DNA of 64,000 nucleotides from JADJOM01 sp963817435 (GTDB taxonomy: Bacteria > Gemmatimonadota > Gemmatimonadetes > Gemmatimonadales > GWC2-71-9). The DNA is taken from contig CAWFNY010000003.1 in assembly GCA_963817435.1 (NCBI GenBank), forward strand, positions 372,001 to 436,000, given 5' to 3'. How positions within the stretch are numbered: the first letter of the stretch is position 1; each line of letters opens with the position of its first letter. The position numbers and the translations under genes are program-made. This document shows, piece by piece, positions 24,045 to 33,111 of the stretch. The notes under the pieces are model-generated. The model was not told the origin of the DNA, searched no databases, and saw nothing but the letters and a program-made list of their open reading frames with translations.

Positions 24045-24944
24045 ATGCCCCCTCAACACGATCCGGAAGAACTGGTCCGCACGCTCGAAGCCAGCGGCGA
24101 CTACAAAGTGCTGCGGCGCTTCACTCCGGTGGCCAGGTACAACGCGCCCGACGGCGTCAAGCTGACGACCGGCCTCGCGCTCGATGTTGAGACGACCGGC
24201 CTGAGCCCCGCCGGCGATGCGATCATTCAGCTCGCCATGGTTCCGTTCGAGTTCGCCCCGGAGAGCGGCCGGATCTATGGCGTGGGACGGCCGGTCACCT
24301 TCCTCGAGGATCCTGGCCGTCCGATTCCAGCAGACATCGCGGCACTTACCGGAATCACCGACGCCGATGTGAAGGGGAAGCGGATCGACGATGCCGCGGT
24401 GGAGGCGGTCGTGAACGGGGCGTCGCTGGTGATCGCCCACAACGCCGGCTTCGACCGGCCGTTCATGGAGCGGCGGCTGCCGCTCTTCAGGGAGAAGCAC
24501 TGGGCCTGCAGCCAGCAGGAGGTGCCGTGGCGCGCCGCCGGGAGCAAGTCGGGGGCGCTCGAGTTCCTGCTCATCAAGCGCTGCGGGATGTTCTATGGTG
24601 CGCACCGCGCCGACCATGACTGCCTGGCGCTCATCCACCTGCTAGCCACCCCGCTCGAGAGCGGGGAGCTGCCGCTCGCGCTGCTGCTGCAGTCGGCGCG
24701 ACGCAAGTCGGTGCGGCTCTGGGCCGAGCAGGCGCCGATGGCCGCGAAGGACGCCCTCAAGGCCCGCCGCTACCGGTGGAACCCCGGAACCGATGGCCGG
24801 CCCAAGGCGTGGTTCAAGGAACTGAGCCGCGACGATCTCTCCGGCGAACTCGCGTGGCTCTCGGCCGAGGTGTACGGCGGCACCTTGCCGAAGCTCCGGC
24901 AGGATCCGCTGGACGCCAGGACGCGCTATTCGGATCGGGTCTGA
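24045..24944 (+). CDS. DEDDh 3'-5' exonuclease (DNA polymerase III epsilon-like)
   Basis: 299 residues. The exonuclease core has ExoI ALDVETTGLSP (D and E), ExoII VIAHNAGFDRPFMERR and ExoIII YGAHRADHDCLAL (H and D), giving a complete DEDDh set. A roughly 100-residue C-terminal extension (VRLWAEQAPMAAKDALKARRYRWNP) is common in the dnaQ-like bacterial proteins that are not the replicative proofreader. It may act in repair or RNA trimming. A TAGCTT box lies 6 nt before the ATG, as at holA. Confidence 0.88.
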   Translation: MPPQHDPEELVRTLEASGDYKVLRRFTPVARYNAPDGVKLTTGLALDVETTGLSPAGDAIIQLAMVPFEFAPESGRIYGVGRPVTFLEDPGRPIPADIAALTGITDADVKGKRIDDAAVEAVVNGASLVIAHNAGFDRPFMERRLPLFREKHWACSQQEVPWRAAGSKSGALEFLLIKRCGMFYGAHRADHDCLALIHLLATPLESGELPLALLLQSARRKSVRLWAEQAPMAAKDALKARRYRWNPGTDGRPKAWFKELSRDDLSGELAWLSAEVYGGTLPKLRQDPLDARTRYSDRV

Positions 24945-24956
24945 TCTCGCTGCACC

Positions 24957-25697
24957 TCAGTCGTCGTCGTGCCCCTCGCGTCCCTCGCCTCCCTCGCGTC
25001 CCTCGCCCGCTTCGCCTTCGGCGGAGCGATGGCAGCGGACACAGTCGCGCAGATTGCTGATCCCCTCCTCACGATGCTCCGCCGCGATCCGGGTAGGGGT
25101 ATGCTCGTGGCACCCGTAGCAGGTGTACTGCTTGTAGCCGGCTGACTCGATGTGGCAGGTCTTGCAGCTGACGTTGTGGTCGCGATCGAGAACGAAGTAG
25201 CGGTCGTGCTCGAAGCTGGCCGGTGTCCACGCCCTGATCGAGTGGCAGGACGCACAGTCATCGGCGACCTGGCGGTGCAGGTCATCCGCGGGGCGTTCCC
25301 CGTCATGACATCCGACGCAGCGGCTCCGCAGGGAGGCGCCGAGGTTCTCGTGCTGGAAGGCGCGGGTGGCCCCCTTCGGGTCACGGCCCGCGTGATCGGT
25401 ATGGCAGTCGAGGCAGTCGGCGCTCCGGAATTCGGTATGCATACCCGCCAGCGCGGGGCGCGCAGTGGCCGGCTGCACCAGCGCGCGCCGTGCGATCCCG
25501 ATGCTGTCGAGCGGATGACAGGCGATGCATTTGCTTCCGGGGAGGCCGCGGAGCGGCGTGTGACAGCCCAGGCAGTTCCCGGCAATATCGGCATGGCCCT
25601 GCGTCAGCGGCCCGGCCGAGAGCGACAGCCGGGGCGAGGCGGCGATCAGCCCCGCCGCGAGGACCAGGGTGCCGATGAGTGCTGTGCGACTCCGCAT
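24957..25697 (-). CDS. Octaheme c-type cytochrome
   Basis: 246 residues with an N-terminal signal and eight CxxCH heme sites: CLGCH, CIACH, CLDCH, CVGCH, CASCH, CKTCH, CYGCH and CVRCH. Extra histidines before several sites (for example HTEFRSADCLDC and FEHDRYFVLDRDHNVSC) suggest bis-His ligation. The C-terminal tail is acidic/Gly-rich (EGEAGEGREGGEGREG) and looks like a slipped repeat. It would carry electrons in the periplasm. The adjacent membrane cytochrome b (12 bases upstream) is the likely electron donor from the quinone pool. Confidence 0.9.
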   Translation of the reverse strand: MRSRTALIGTLVLAAGLIAASPRLSLSAGPLTQGHADIAGNCLGCHTPLRGLPGSKCIACHPLDSIGIARRALVQPATARPALAGMHTEFRSADCLDCHTDHAGRDPKGATRAFQHENLGASLRSRCVGCHDGERPADDLHRQVADDCASCHSIRAWTPASFEHDRYFVLDRDHNVSCKTCHIESAGYKQYTCYGCHEHTPTRIAAEHREEGISNLRDCVRCHRSAEGEAGEGREGGEGREGHDDD

Positions 25698-25709
25698 GAT
25701 GTGACCTGC

Positions 25710-26273
25710 CTACCAGTGCCAGAACAGCACGACGGTGACGAGGTGGATCGCGAATAGCGAGACGAACACCGCGTTGATCGGCATGTGCACCACCCGCCAT
25801 TGCTTCATCAGCTCCAGCGTCATCGCATCGAGGACGAGGTTGTCCTCCCCGCCGTCTCCGCCCGCCGCCTGGGCCTTCCGCGCCTTCACGGTCTCGGTGG
25901 CCTGTTTGACGAGGATGCTGCCCGTAAAGCCGCTCGCCACCACCACCAGCATGGCGAGGACCGCGAGCCACGGGATGATGGCGTTCAGGTGGATTCCCGC
26001 ATGCACCAGGATCAGCAGTGCACCGACCCAGCTCAGCGTCTCGTGCAGCTCCAGCAGCTTCTTGGGGGTGCCGACGCTGATCTTCTTGCGTTTGCGAAGG
26101 GAGTAGAGGAACGAGAGCGCGATGAGGGCGGTGCCGAGCGGTCCGAGGTAGCTCCCGATCCAGAGCAGCCCCGCCTTGTGGAGGGCGAAATCGAGCAGGA
26201 TCGTCGCCGCGATCAACCCGACGTACCCCACCACGGCGGGGGCGACCTGACGGACGAGCAGGGAGCGATGCAT
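25710..26273 (-). CDS. Membrane cytochrome b-like protein (diheme, four helices)
   Basis: 187 residues from ATG at 26273. It has about four to five hydrophobic helices with histidines in pairs at likely membrane edges: LHETLSWVGALLILVHAGIH and VVHMPINAVFVSLFAIHLVTV. This pattern matches small b-type cytochromes of the cytochrome b561/ferric-reductase-like class. A soluble loop rich in Lys/Ala/Gly separates helices 3 and 4. It precedes the octaheme cytochrome by 12 bases on the same strand, forming a two-gene quinol-to-periplasm electron transfer unit. The terminal acceptor is not visible. Confidence 0.72.
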   Translation of the reverse strand: MHRSLLVRQVAPAVVGYVGLIAATILLDFALHKAGLLWIGSYLGPLGTALIALSFLYSLRKRKKISVGTPKKLLELHETLSWVGALLILVHAGIHLNAIIPWLAVLAMLVVVASGFTGSILVKQATETVKARKAQAAGGDGGEDNLVLDAMTLELMKQWRVVHMPINAVFVSLFAIHLVTVVLFWHW

Positions 26274-26454
26274 GTCGGCGGCTTCGAGGTGTGGAATGCC
26301 TGAAGCTAGACGACGGAGGTGAATCGCCTGTGAACCCAGCGTGTGTGTCCGTTCGCCCGGCATCGGCTCGGCCGAGTCCGCCGCTTGGTCCGGGATGGCC
26401 GTTGCTGGCCCGATGGGAGGCGTCAATTCTATTGAGAGTAACTGACTTGCAATT

Positions 26455-26473
26455 ATGTAACACACTGTCACAT
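26455..26473. promoter_or_regulatory. Candidate TetR operator
   Basis: ATGTAACA (26455-26462), CAC, TGTCACAT (26466-26473): an inverted repeat with one mismatch in 8, in an unusually AT-rich stretch upstream of the tetR-RND genes. It is the size expected for a TetR-family site. A TTGACT box at 26486-26491 and a second near-palindrome (ATTGG..CCAAT, 26492-26509) lie between it and tetR. Confidence 0.5.
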
Positions 26474-26544
26474 ATCGCCTTGATGTTGACTATTGGTGGC
26501 AGCGCCAATTATTGTCCTCTCCCGATTCTCCAGGAAAGTCGCCC

Positions 26545-27228
26545 GTGAAGCCAGAACTACCCTCCGAACTGCCCCGCTGGCAGCGCCGCCCCGCCGAGCG
26601 CCGCCGGGAGATTCTCGAAGCCGCGGTCGCCGTGTTTGGCGAGCAGGGGTTCGATGGGGCCACCCTGGCCGACGTGGCGGGGCGGGCCGGAGTATGCGCC
26701 GGCACCGTGACGCATTACTTCGGCTCCAAGGGCGGGCTCTTCGAGGCCGCGCTGACCGATCGTTTCCTGGGAGACCTCGAGGGTGGGGAGGCGCTGCTCG
26801 CGGCCCATCGCGGGTCGTCGCGCGACATTCTGCGAGGCATTCTGACCCGGATGTGGGAGCAGTTGATGCGGCCGGGCACCATCGATCTGATGCTGTTCGG
26901 GCTCGCCAAGGCCCAGACCTTTCCGGGCGCCACCGGGGTGATGTGCCGCGAGATCGGCGAACGCTGGCGCCGCCTGGTGGCGGCGGTGCTCGCCGACGGG
27001 ATTCAGCGCGGCGAGTTTCGTCCGGTCGATGTCGTCCTGCAGGCCCGGGTCATCGGTGGCGGCCTCGCCGGACTGATGTTAGGCGCCCATCACTTCGCGC
27101 CATTCGAGAAGAATCCGCCCACCCCGGATCAGCTCTTCGCGCAGTACCTCGAGACCATCGAGCATTCGCTGGCTGTCCCTCCGGCGGTCTCCGGGAGCAG
27201 CACCCCGGACGCCGCCAGCGGCCGGTAA
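26545..27228 (+). CDS. TetR/AcrR-family repressor
   Basis: 227 residues from GTG at 26545, chosen because AGGAAAG lies just upstream; a TTG at 26512 is in frame. The N-terminal helix-turn-helix is clear: RREILEAAVAVFGEQGFDGATLADVAGRA, then GTVTHYFGSKGGLFEA. The C-terminal ligand domain is unspecific (REIGERWRRLVAAVLADGI). It lies directly ahead of an RND adaptor, pump and outer-membrane factor on the same strand, so it most likely represses that operon and itself, with a pump substrate as inducer. Confidence 0.88.
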   Translation: MKPELPSELPRWQRRPAERRREILEAAVAVFGEQGFDGATLADVAGRAGVCAGTVTHYFGSKGGLFEAALTDRFLGDLEGGEALLAAHRGSSRDILRGILTRMWEQLMRPGTIDLMLFGLAKAQTFPGATGVMCREIGERWRRLVAAVLADGIQRGEFRPVDVVLQARVIGGGLAGLMLGAHHFAPFEKNPPTPDQLFAQYLETIEHSLAVPPAVSGSSTPDAASGR

Positions 27229-27233
27229 CACCC

Positions 27234-28463
27234 ATGCCTGGAGAAGCCCCCGTCGTGTCCCTACTTCCCATCCTCGAGCGCGCCGCCGTCCGGCGGCGGC
27301 TGCATCTCATCGGGCTCGCCGCGCTTGGGCTCGGCGGGGCCGCCTGCCAGAAGCCGGCGCCGCCCGCCTTTCCTCCCGCGGAAGTGGCGGTGCTGCAGCT
27401 TGAGCCGCGCACCGTGGCGCAGGACTTCGAATTTGCGGGCGGGGTGGCCGCCTCGCGGAGCGTGGAGGTGCGCGCCCAGGTCGCCGGCGTGATCGTGGCA
27501 CGGCCGTTCACCGAGGGGGCCACCGTGCACGCGGGCGACGTGCTCTATCGGATCGACCCCACCAGTTACGACGCGGCCTATCGCAGCGCCAGGGCGAAGC
27601 TCGCCGAGACGGAGGCGCGCTACGCGAACGCGGAGCGGAACGAGGCGCGGCTCAAGCCGCTGCTCGCCGACAATGCTGTCGCCAGGCAGGACGTCGACAA
27701 TGCCGAATCGGAGCTGGCCCAGGCGCGGGCGGCAGTGGAGGATGCCCGTGGCGCGGCGGACGAGGCGAAGAAGCATCTGGATGACACCACGGTGCGTGCC
27801 GAGCTGAGCGGCCGGGTGGGCCGGGCGCAGCTCGAGCTGGGCGCCCGGGTGACCGGACCGGGCGACGTGCTGACGACGATCGACGTCCTCGATCCCATCT
27901 ACGTCCAGTTCGAGCCCTCGGCCCAGCAGATCCTCGGCTGGAAGCGTGACCCCGCCGCCGCGCGGCTGGTGGCGCCGGGGAGCGCGCTCAAGGTGAAGGT
28001 CACCCTGCCCGACGGGATCGATCTGCCGCGGACCGGGCGGCTGAGTTTCATCGATCCGGTGCTCGACGCGGAGACGGGCACCCAGCAGTTCCGCGCCGAG
28101 TTCAGCAATGCCGATCACCTGCTGGTGCCGGGGCAGTTCGTCCGGGCGCATCTAGTGGGGCTCGAGCGGAAGGATGCGCTGGTGGTGCCGCAGCGCGCGG
28201 TACTGCAGCAGATGGGGCGCCAGGTCGTCTATGTCGTCGGGGTGGGTGACACGGTGAAGTCGCAGGAGGTCCAGGCGACGGCATGGACCGGGGACCAGTG
28301 GCTCATCGAGTCGGGACTCGCGCCTGGCGACCGGGTGATCGTGGACGGGCTGCAGAAGACCGGGCCGGGGCGCGTGGTGCGGCCCGTCGCCCTCGCGGAC
28401 AGCGCCCGAAGCGGCACCCCGGTCGCCGGGGCCGCGAAGCCGGCGGGAGGCAAGTCCCAGTGA
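27234..28463 (+). CDS. RND efflux periplasmic adaptor subunit (AcrA-like lipoprotein)
   Basis: 409 residues. Lipobox GGAAC after a hydrophobic signal. The lipoyl half-motifs are VEVRAQVAGVIVARPFTEGATVHAG and later VRAELSGRVGRAQLELGARV, bracketing an alpha-hairpin (LAETEARYANAERNEARLKP ... ARQDVDNAESELAQARAAV). The beta-barrel has FVRAHLVGLERKDALVVPQRAV, typical of MexA/AcrA proteins. It joins the inner-membrane pump to the outer-membrane factor. The stop overlaps the pump start in GTGA. Confidence 0.92.
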   Translation: MPGEAPVVSLLPILERAAVRRRLHLIGLAALGLGGAACQKPAPPAFPPAEVAVLQLEPRTVAQDFEFAGGVAASRSVEVRAQVAGVIVARPFTEGATVHAGDVLYRIDPTSYDAAYRSARAKLAETEARYANAERNEARLKPLLADNAVARQDVDNAESELAQARAAVEDARGAADEAKKHLDDTTVRAELSGRVGRAQLELGARVTGPGDVLTTIDVLDPIYVQFEPSAQQILGWKRDPAAARLVAPGSALKVKVTLPDGIDLPRTGRLSFIDPVLDAETGTQQFRAEFSNADHLLVPGQFVRAHLVGLERKDALVVPQRAVLQQMGRQVVYVVGVGDTVKSQEVQATAWTGDQWLIESGLAPGDRVIVDGLQKTGPGRVVRPVALADSARSGTPVAGAAKPAGGKSQ

Positions 28464-31400
28464 GCGACTCGGCGCCACAGATCAAGTACTTCTTCATCCG
28501 GCGGCCGGTACTGGCCACCGTGATTTCGATCGTCATCACCCTGCTCGGCATCTTCGCGCTGCGCTCGCTGCCGGTCAACCGCTTCCCCCAGATCACTCCT
28601 CCCTCGGTGCAGGTCACCGCGGTCTATCCGGGAGCGACGGCGGAGGTCGTGGCGCAGGCGGTGGCCGCGCCGATCGAGCAGCAGCTGTCGGGGCTCGATG
28701 GACTGCTGTATTTCAAATCGTCGAACTCGAGCGACGGGGTGATGAACCTGTCGATCTATTTCGATATCTCGCGCAACCAGGACCTGGCGGCGGTCGACGT
28801 CCAGAACGCCATCAAGCTGGCCGAGCCGCAGCTGCCGGCCGAGGTGCGCACCAACGGGCTGACGATCCGGAAGGCCAACAGCGACATCCTGCTGGTGGTG
28901 GCGCTGACATCGGACAACCCGACCTACGACGCCTCATACCTGAGCAACTACGCCAAGCTGAACCTCGAGGACGAGATCAAGCGGGTGCCGGGCGTGGGCA
29001 ACGCGTCGGTCTACGGCGATCTCGAGTTCTCCATGCTGCTCAGCATGGATCCCGACCGGATGGCGCAGCTCGGCATCACGGTGTCGGATGTCGCCGCCGC
29101 AGTCCGCGAGCAGAATGCCACCAACCCCGCCGGACGGCTGGGGCGGGAGCCCTCGCCACCGGAGACACAGCTGACCCTCCCGGTGACCACCGCGGGCCGT
29201 CTGGTCGATCCGGCGGAATTCAGCAACATCATCGTCCGTGCACGTCCCGACGGCTCGCTGGTCCGGGTCGGCGATATCGGCAGGGTGCATCTCGGCTCGA
29301 AGAGCTACGATGCGGTCGGCCGCCTGGATGGCACGCCCACCGCGCTGTTTCTCGTCTACACCCGCCCCGGCGCGAACAACCTCAGCGTGCAGAAGGCGGT
29401 CGTGGCGCGGATGGGCGAGCTCGCGAAGTCGTTTCCGGCGGGCGTGAAGTGGAGTGTGCCCTTCGACACGACGCCGTTCATCACCGAGTCGATCAAGGAG
29501 GTCGTCAAGACGCTGCTCGAGGCGATGCTGCTGGTGACGCTGGTGGTGTCGGTCTTCCTGCAGAGCTGGCGCGCGACGCTGATCCCGGTGCTGGCCGTCC
29601 CCGTCAGTATCATCGGGACGTTCGTGGGGCTGTCGGCGCTGGGGTACTCGGTCAATACGCTCACGCTCTTCGCGCTGGTGCTGGCGATCGGCATCGTCGT
29701 CGACGACGCCATCGTGGTCATCGAGAACGTGGAACGCATCATGGACGAGGAACACGTCCCGCCGCGCATTGCGGCCGACCGCGCCATGCAGCAGGTCGGA
29801 GGAGCGCTGGTCGCGATCGTGCTGGTGCTCTGCTCGGTGTTCCTGCCCGTGGCCTTTCTCGGCGGCATCACCGGCGCCATGTACAAGCAGTTCGCCGTCA
29901 CCGTCGTGATCGCGGTGGTGCTCTCGGGCGTCGTGGCGCTGACCCTCACGCCCGCACTGTGCGCTCTGCTGCTCAAGCATTCGGTCGGTGAAAGTACCAA
30001 CCGGTTCTTCTGCTGGTTCAACGCCCGCTTCGCGAGCCTGACCAACCGCTACGTGGCCGGCACCGGCCGGGTCACCGCCCGTCCCGCCCTCTGGCTGAGC
30101 GTGTTCGTCCTGCTGCTCGGCACGATCGTCGTGCTCTTCCGCCAGGTGCCGAGCAGCTTCGTTCCCGGTGAGGACAAGGGATTCTTCGTGATCGGGGTGC
30201 AGCTCCCCGACGCGGCGGCGCGACGGCGCACCGAAGCCGTGGTCGCCAAGGTGGAGCAACTGGTGCGCCGCGAAGCGGGGGTCCGGAGCACCGTGGCGCT
30301 GGTGGGTCTCGACATCCTCACCCAGTCGAACCAGACCAACAGCGCCACGATCTTCGTGCGCCTCAAGCCCTGGGAGGATCGGACCGGAAAGCAGGATGGG
30401 CTGGATGCCATCGTGGCGCGCGTGAATGGCGGGCTGTTCGCGATCAAGGAAGCCAACGCCTTCGCGTTCAACTTCCCCGAGATCCCCGGCCTCGGGACCA
30501 CGAGTGGCCTGGAGATGAACCTGCAGAACCGGGGCGGCGGCGACCTGCGCGAATTCGCCCAGAAGGTGGCCGCGTTCACGCAGGACGCCAATCAGCTCCC
30601 GGCGGTCCAGGGCGTGAACGGCTTCATCCGGACCGACGTGCCGCAGGTCTACCTCACGGTGGACAAGGACGCCGCACTCGCCCGGGGTGTCGGCCAGGCT
30701 CAGCTCTTCTCGACGCTGCAGGCGATGCTCTCCACGCTCTACATCAACGACTTCAACCTGTACGGCCGCACCTACCGGGTGCAGATGGAAGCCCAGTCGC
30801 AATTCCGTCAGAAGCCGGAGGACATCGGACGGTTCTTCGTCCGCAGCAGCCGGGGCGAGATGGTGCCGCTCTCGTCGCTGGTGCATTCCGAGATGCGCGG
30901 CGGGCCGAGCCTGGTCACCCGCTTCAACGGCTTCCCCTCCGCGCTGGTCACCGGCGTCCCGAGGCCGGGCCACAGCTCGGGTGAGGTGCTGGATGCGGTG
31001 GAGCAGCTGATCGCCGACAAGTACGCCGCCCAGGGCATCGGCTTCGGCTACAGCGGCCAGTCGTTCCAGGAGCGGACCTCCGCAGGGTCGGGTGGTCTGG
31101 TGGTGGCGCTCGGCCTGGTCATGGTCTTCCTGGTGCTCGCGGCGCAATACGAGAGCTGGGCGATTCCCTTCGCCGTACTCTTCGGCCTCCCCTTCGGCGT
31201 GCTGGGTGCCTATCTCGGCGTCTTCGCGCGGGGGCTGCCGAGCGACATCTACTTCCAGGTGGGCGTGATCACGGTGATCGGTCTCGCGGCCAAGAACGCG
31301 ATCCTGATCGTGGAGTTCGCCACCGAGCTGCGGCAAAAGGGGCTCTCGATCCGCGACGCCGCGATGGAGGCGGCGCGGGAGCGGTTCCGGCCGATCCTCA

Positions 31401-31630
31401 TGACCTCCTTCGCCTTCATCTTCGGCGTCTTCCCGCTCACCATCGCGGGCGGTGCCGGCGCGGCCAGTCGTCACTCGCTCGGCACCGGCGTCTTCGCCGG
31501 CATGCTGACCGCGACCATCGTCGGCATCTTCTTCATTCCGCTCTTCTTCACCGTGATCCGGACCCTCAGTGAACGAGGCCGGAAGGCGGATCCAGGTGGC
31601 GCTGCGGTCGCGGCGCCGGAGGGTCACTGA
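28460..31630 (+). CDS. RND multidrug efflux pump, HAE-1 family (AcrB-like)
   Basis: 1056 residues from GTG at 28460, with GGGAGG upstream. It starts FFIRRPVLATVISIVITLLG, the HAE-1 hallmark. Proton-relay residues are present: the Asp pair in IGIVVDDAIVVIENVE (TM4) and Lys in GLAAKNAILIVEFATE (TM10). Porter-domain motifs such as AVAAPIEQQLSGLDG and GASRHSLGTGV-like AASRHSLGTGVFAGM are intact. It should export amphiphilic compounds as a trimer. It is the central gene of tetR - adaptor - pump - outer-membrane factor. Confidence 0.94.
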   Translation: MSDSAPQIKYFFIRRPVLATVISIVITLLGIFALRSLPVNRFPQITPPSVQVTAVYPGATAEVVAQAVAAPIEQQLSGLDGLLYFKSSNSSDGVMNLSIYFDISRNQDLAAVDVQNAIKLAEPQLPAEVRTNGLTIRKANSDILLVVALTSDNPTYDASYLSNYAKLNLEDEIKRVPGVGNASVYGDLEFSMLLSMDPDRMAQLGITVSDVAAAVREQNATNPAGRLGREPSPPETQLTLPVTTAGRLVDPAEFSNIIVRARPDGSLVRVGDIGRVHLGSKSYDAVGRLDGTPTALFLVYTRPGANNLSVQKAVVARMGELAKSFPAGVKWSVPFDTTPFITESIKEVVKTLLEAMLLVTLVVSVFLQSWRATLIPVLAVPVSIIGTFVGLSALGYSVNTLTLFALVLAIGIVVDDAIVVIENVERIMDEEHVPPRIAADRAMQQVGGALVAIVLVLCSVFLPVAFLGGITGAMYKQFAVTVVIAVVLSGVVALTLTPALCALLLKHSVGESTNRFFCWFNARFASLTNRYVAGTGRVTARPALWLSVFVLLLGTIVVLFRQVPSSFVPGEDKGFFVIGVQLPDAAARRRTEAVVAKVEQLVRREAGVRSTVALVGLDILTQSNQTNSATIFVRLKPWEDRTGKQDGLDAIVARVNGGLFAIKEANAFAFNFPEIPGLGTTSGLEMNLQNRGGGDLREFAQKVAAFTQDANQLPAVQGVNGFIRTDVPQVYLTVDKDAALARGVGQAQLFSTLQAMLSTLYINDFNLYGRTYRVQMEAQSQFRQKPEDIGRFFVRSSRGEMVPLSSLVHSEMRGGPSLVTRFNGFPSALVTGVPRPGHSSGEVLDAVEQLIADKYAAQGIGFGYSGQSFQERTSAGSGGLVVALGLVMVFLVLAAQYESWAIPFAVLFGLPFGVLGAYLGVFARGLPSDIYFQVGVITVIGLAAKNAILIVEFATELRQKGLSIRDAAMEAARERFRPILMTSFAFIFGVFPLTIAGGAGAASRHSLGTGVFAGMLTATIVGIFFIPLFFTVIRTLSERGRKADPGGAAVAAPEGH

Positions 31631-31632
31631 TC

Positions 31633-33111
31633 ATGCGCCAGACTCCGCTCCTCTCGTGGCTGCTGCTGGCCGCCTCGGGCTGCGCCGTGGGGCCGTCGGT
31701 CCAGCTCGGGCCGCCCCCCGCCACGGTGACGGTGCGTGACAGCGCGACCTCGCCGGCGGCGCGCGGCTTCCTCGATTCGCTCGCCACCGCCCGTGAGGCG
31801 GACCGCTCCGACTCCACGGTGCTGCCGCTGGCCCGGCCGGAGCTGCTCCAGCTCGATGCGGCCGGCGACGTCGCCTGGCTGGCGGTGCTCAAGGACCCGC
31901 AGCTCCTCACGCTGGTCCGGACCGCCGTCGCCAACAACCGCGATCTGCGCACCGCGGTCGCAAAGGTGCGCGAATACCGCGCCCAGCTCGGTGCGGCGCG
32001 CGGCGATCTCTTTCCGCAGCTCACTGCGAACGGCACCGCGAGCACCAACCAGAGCATCTTCGGCGCATTTCCCCCGCAGAAGTTCGATGCGGTGCGGATC
32101 ACCGCCGACCTCTCGTGGGAACTCGATTTCTGGGGCAAGCTGCGCCGGCAGTCGCAGGCGGCCCGCTTCGACTTCGAATCGAAGGAGTCGGACCAGCGCG
32201 CCACGGTGCTCTCGCTGGTGAGCGATGTCGCCACGGCCTACCTCGAACTGCGCGAGCTGGACGACGACCTGCGCATCGCGGAACAGACCCTGGCCTCGCG
32301 ACAGTCGACGCTGAACCTCGCCAGGCAGCGGTTTCAGCAGGGCGTCATCTCGGAGCTCGACGTCCGCCAGTTCGAGGCGGAAGTCGCCGACCCGGCGGCA
32401 AGAGTGGCGGAGTTCTCCAGACGCCGGGTGCAGAAGGAGAACCAGCTCAGTGTCCTCCTGGGCCAGGAACCCGGGGTGATCGTACGCGGGAATCCGCTGT
32501 CGGAGACGGTGGCCGCGGTTGCCGTGCCGGACTCGGTGCCATCCTCGCTGCTCGTGCGCCGGCCCGACGTGCGCCGGGCGGAGCAGGAGTGGGCGGCGGC
32601 GACGGCGCGGATCGGCGTCGCGATCGGGAACCGGCTGCCGAAGGTGAGCATCACCGGGACGTACGGCACCCAGCGGCCGGACTTCTCGAAGCTGTTTGGC
32701 GCGTCGGCGGAGGTGTATCAGTTGCAGGGCGGGATCTCGATTCCGCTCTTCACGGGCGGCAGGCTGCTCAATCAGCAGCGGGCGGCCGAGGCGCGGGCCG
32801 AGCAGGGGCGCTCCAAGTACGAACAGGCGGTGCTCACCGCGCTGCGTGAGGCGAATGATGCGCTCGTGGGCGTCCGGACCACCCGCGACCAGCTGGTGGC
32901 GCAGGAGACCCAGGTGCGCGCCCTCCGACGGGCCTCCGCGCTGGCCGAGAAGCGCTATCAGAGTGGCGTGTCGAGTTACCTCGAGGTGCTCGACGCCCAG
33001 CGCGGCCTCTTCAACGCCGAACTGAACATGGCGCAGGTGGAGCGGGAGTATCTGGCGACGACGGTGCAGCTCTACAAGGCGCTGGGCGGCGGCTGGACCG
33101 CGGGCGACTAG
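31633..33111 (+). CDS. Outer-membrane efflux lipoprotein, NodT/OprM type
   Basis: 492 residues. Signal with lipobox AASGC. Two OEP repeats are visible: DPQLLTLVRTAVANNRDLR, then WELDFWGKLRRQSQAARFDF, and the second half with LVRRPDVRRAEQEWAAATARIGVA and SLPLF-like ISIPLFTGGRLLNQQRAAEARAEQ. This is the complete NodT/OprM pattern. It forms the trimeric outer-membrane channel for the preceding RND pump, two bases downstream. Its end overlaps the end of a convergent gene. Confidence 0.92.
   Translation: MRQTPLLSWLLLAASGCAVGPSVQLGPPPATVTVRDSATSPAARGFLDSLATAREADRSDSTVLPLARPELLQLDAAGDVAWLAVLKDPQLLTLVRTAVANNRDLRTAVAKVREYRAQLGAARGDLFPQLTANGTASTNQSIFGAFPPQKFDAVRITADLSWELDFWGKLRRQSQAARFDFESKESDQRATVLSLVSDVATAYLELRELDDDLRIAEQTLASRQSTLNLARQRFQQGVISELDVRQFEAEVADPAARVAEFSRRRVQKENQLSVLLGQEPGVIVRGNPLSETVAAVAVPDSVPSSLLVRRPDVRRAEQEWAAATARIGVAIGNRLPKVSITGTYGTQRPDFSKLFGASAEVYQLQGGISIPLFTGGRLLNQQRAAEARAEQGRSKYEQAVLTALREANDALVGVRTTRDQLVAQETQVRALRRASALAEKRYQSGVSSYLEVLDAQRGLFNAELNMAQVEREYLATTVQLYKALGGGWTAGD

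Noticed and set aside
28934..31627. Long minus-strand open frame of nearly 900 codons
   Set aside because: Antisense shadow of the RND pump gene; composition is typical of an antisense frame and no motif is present.
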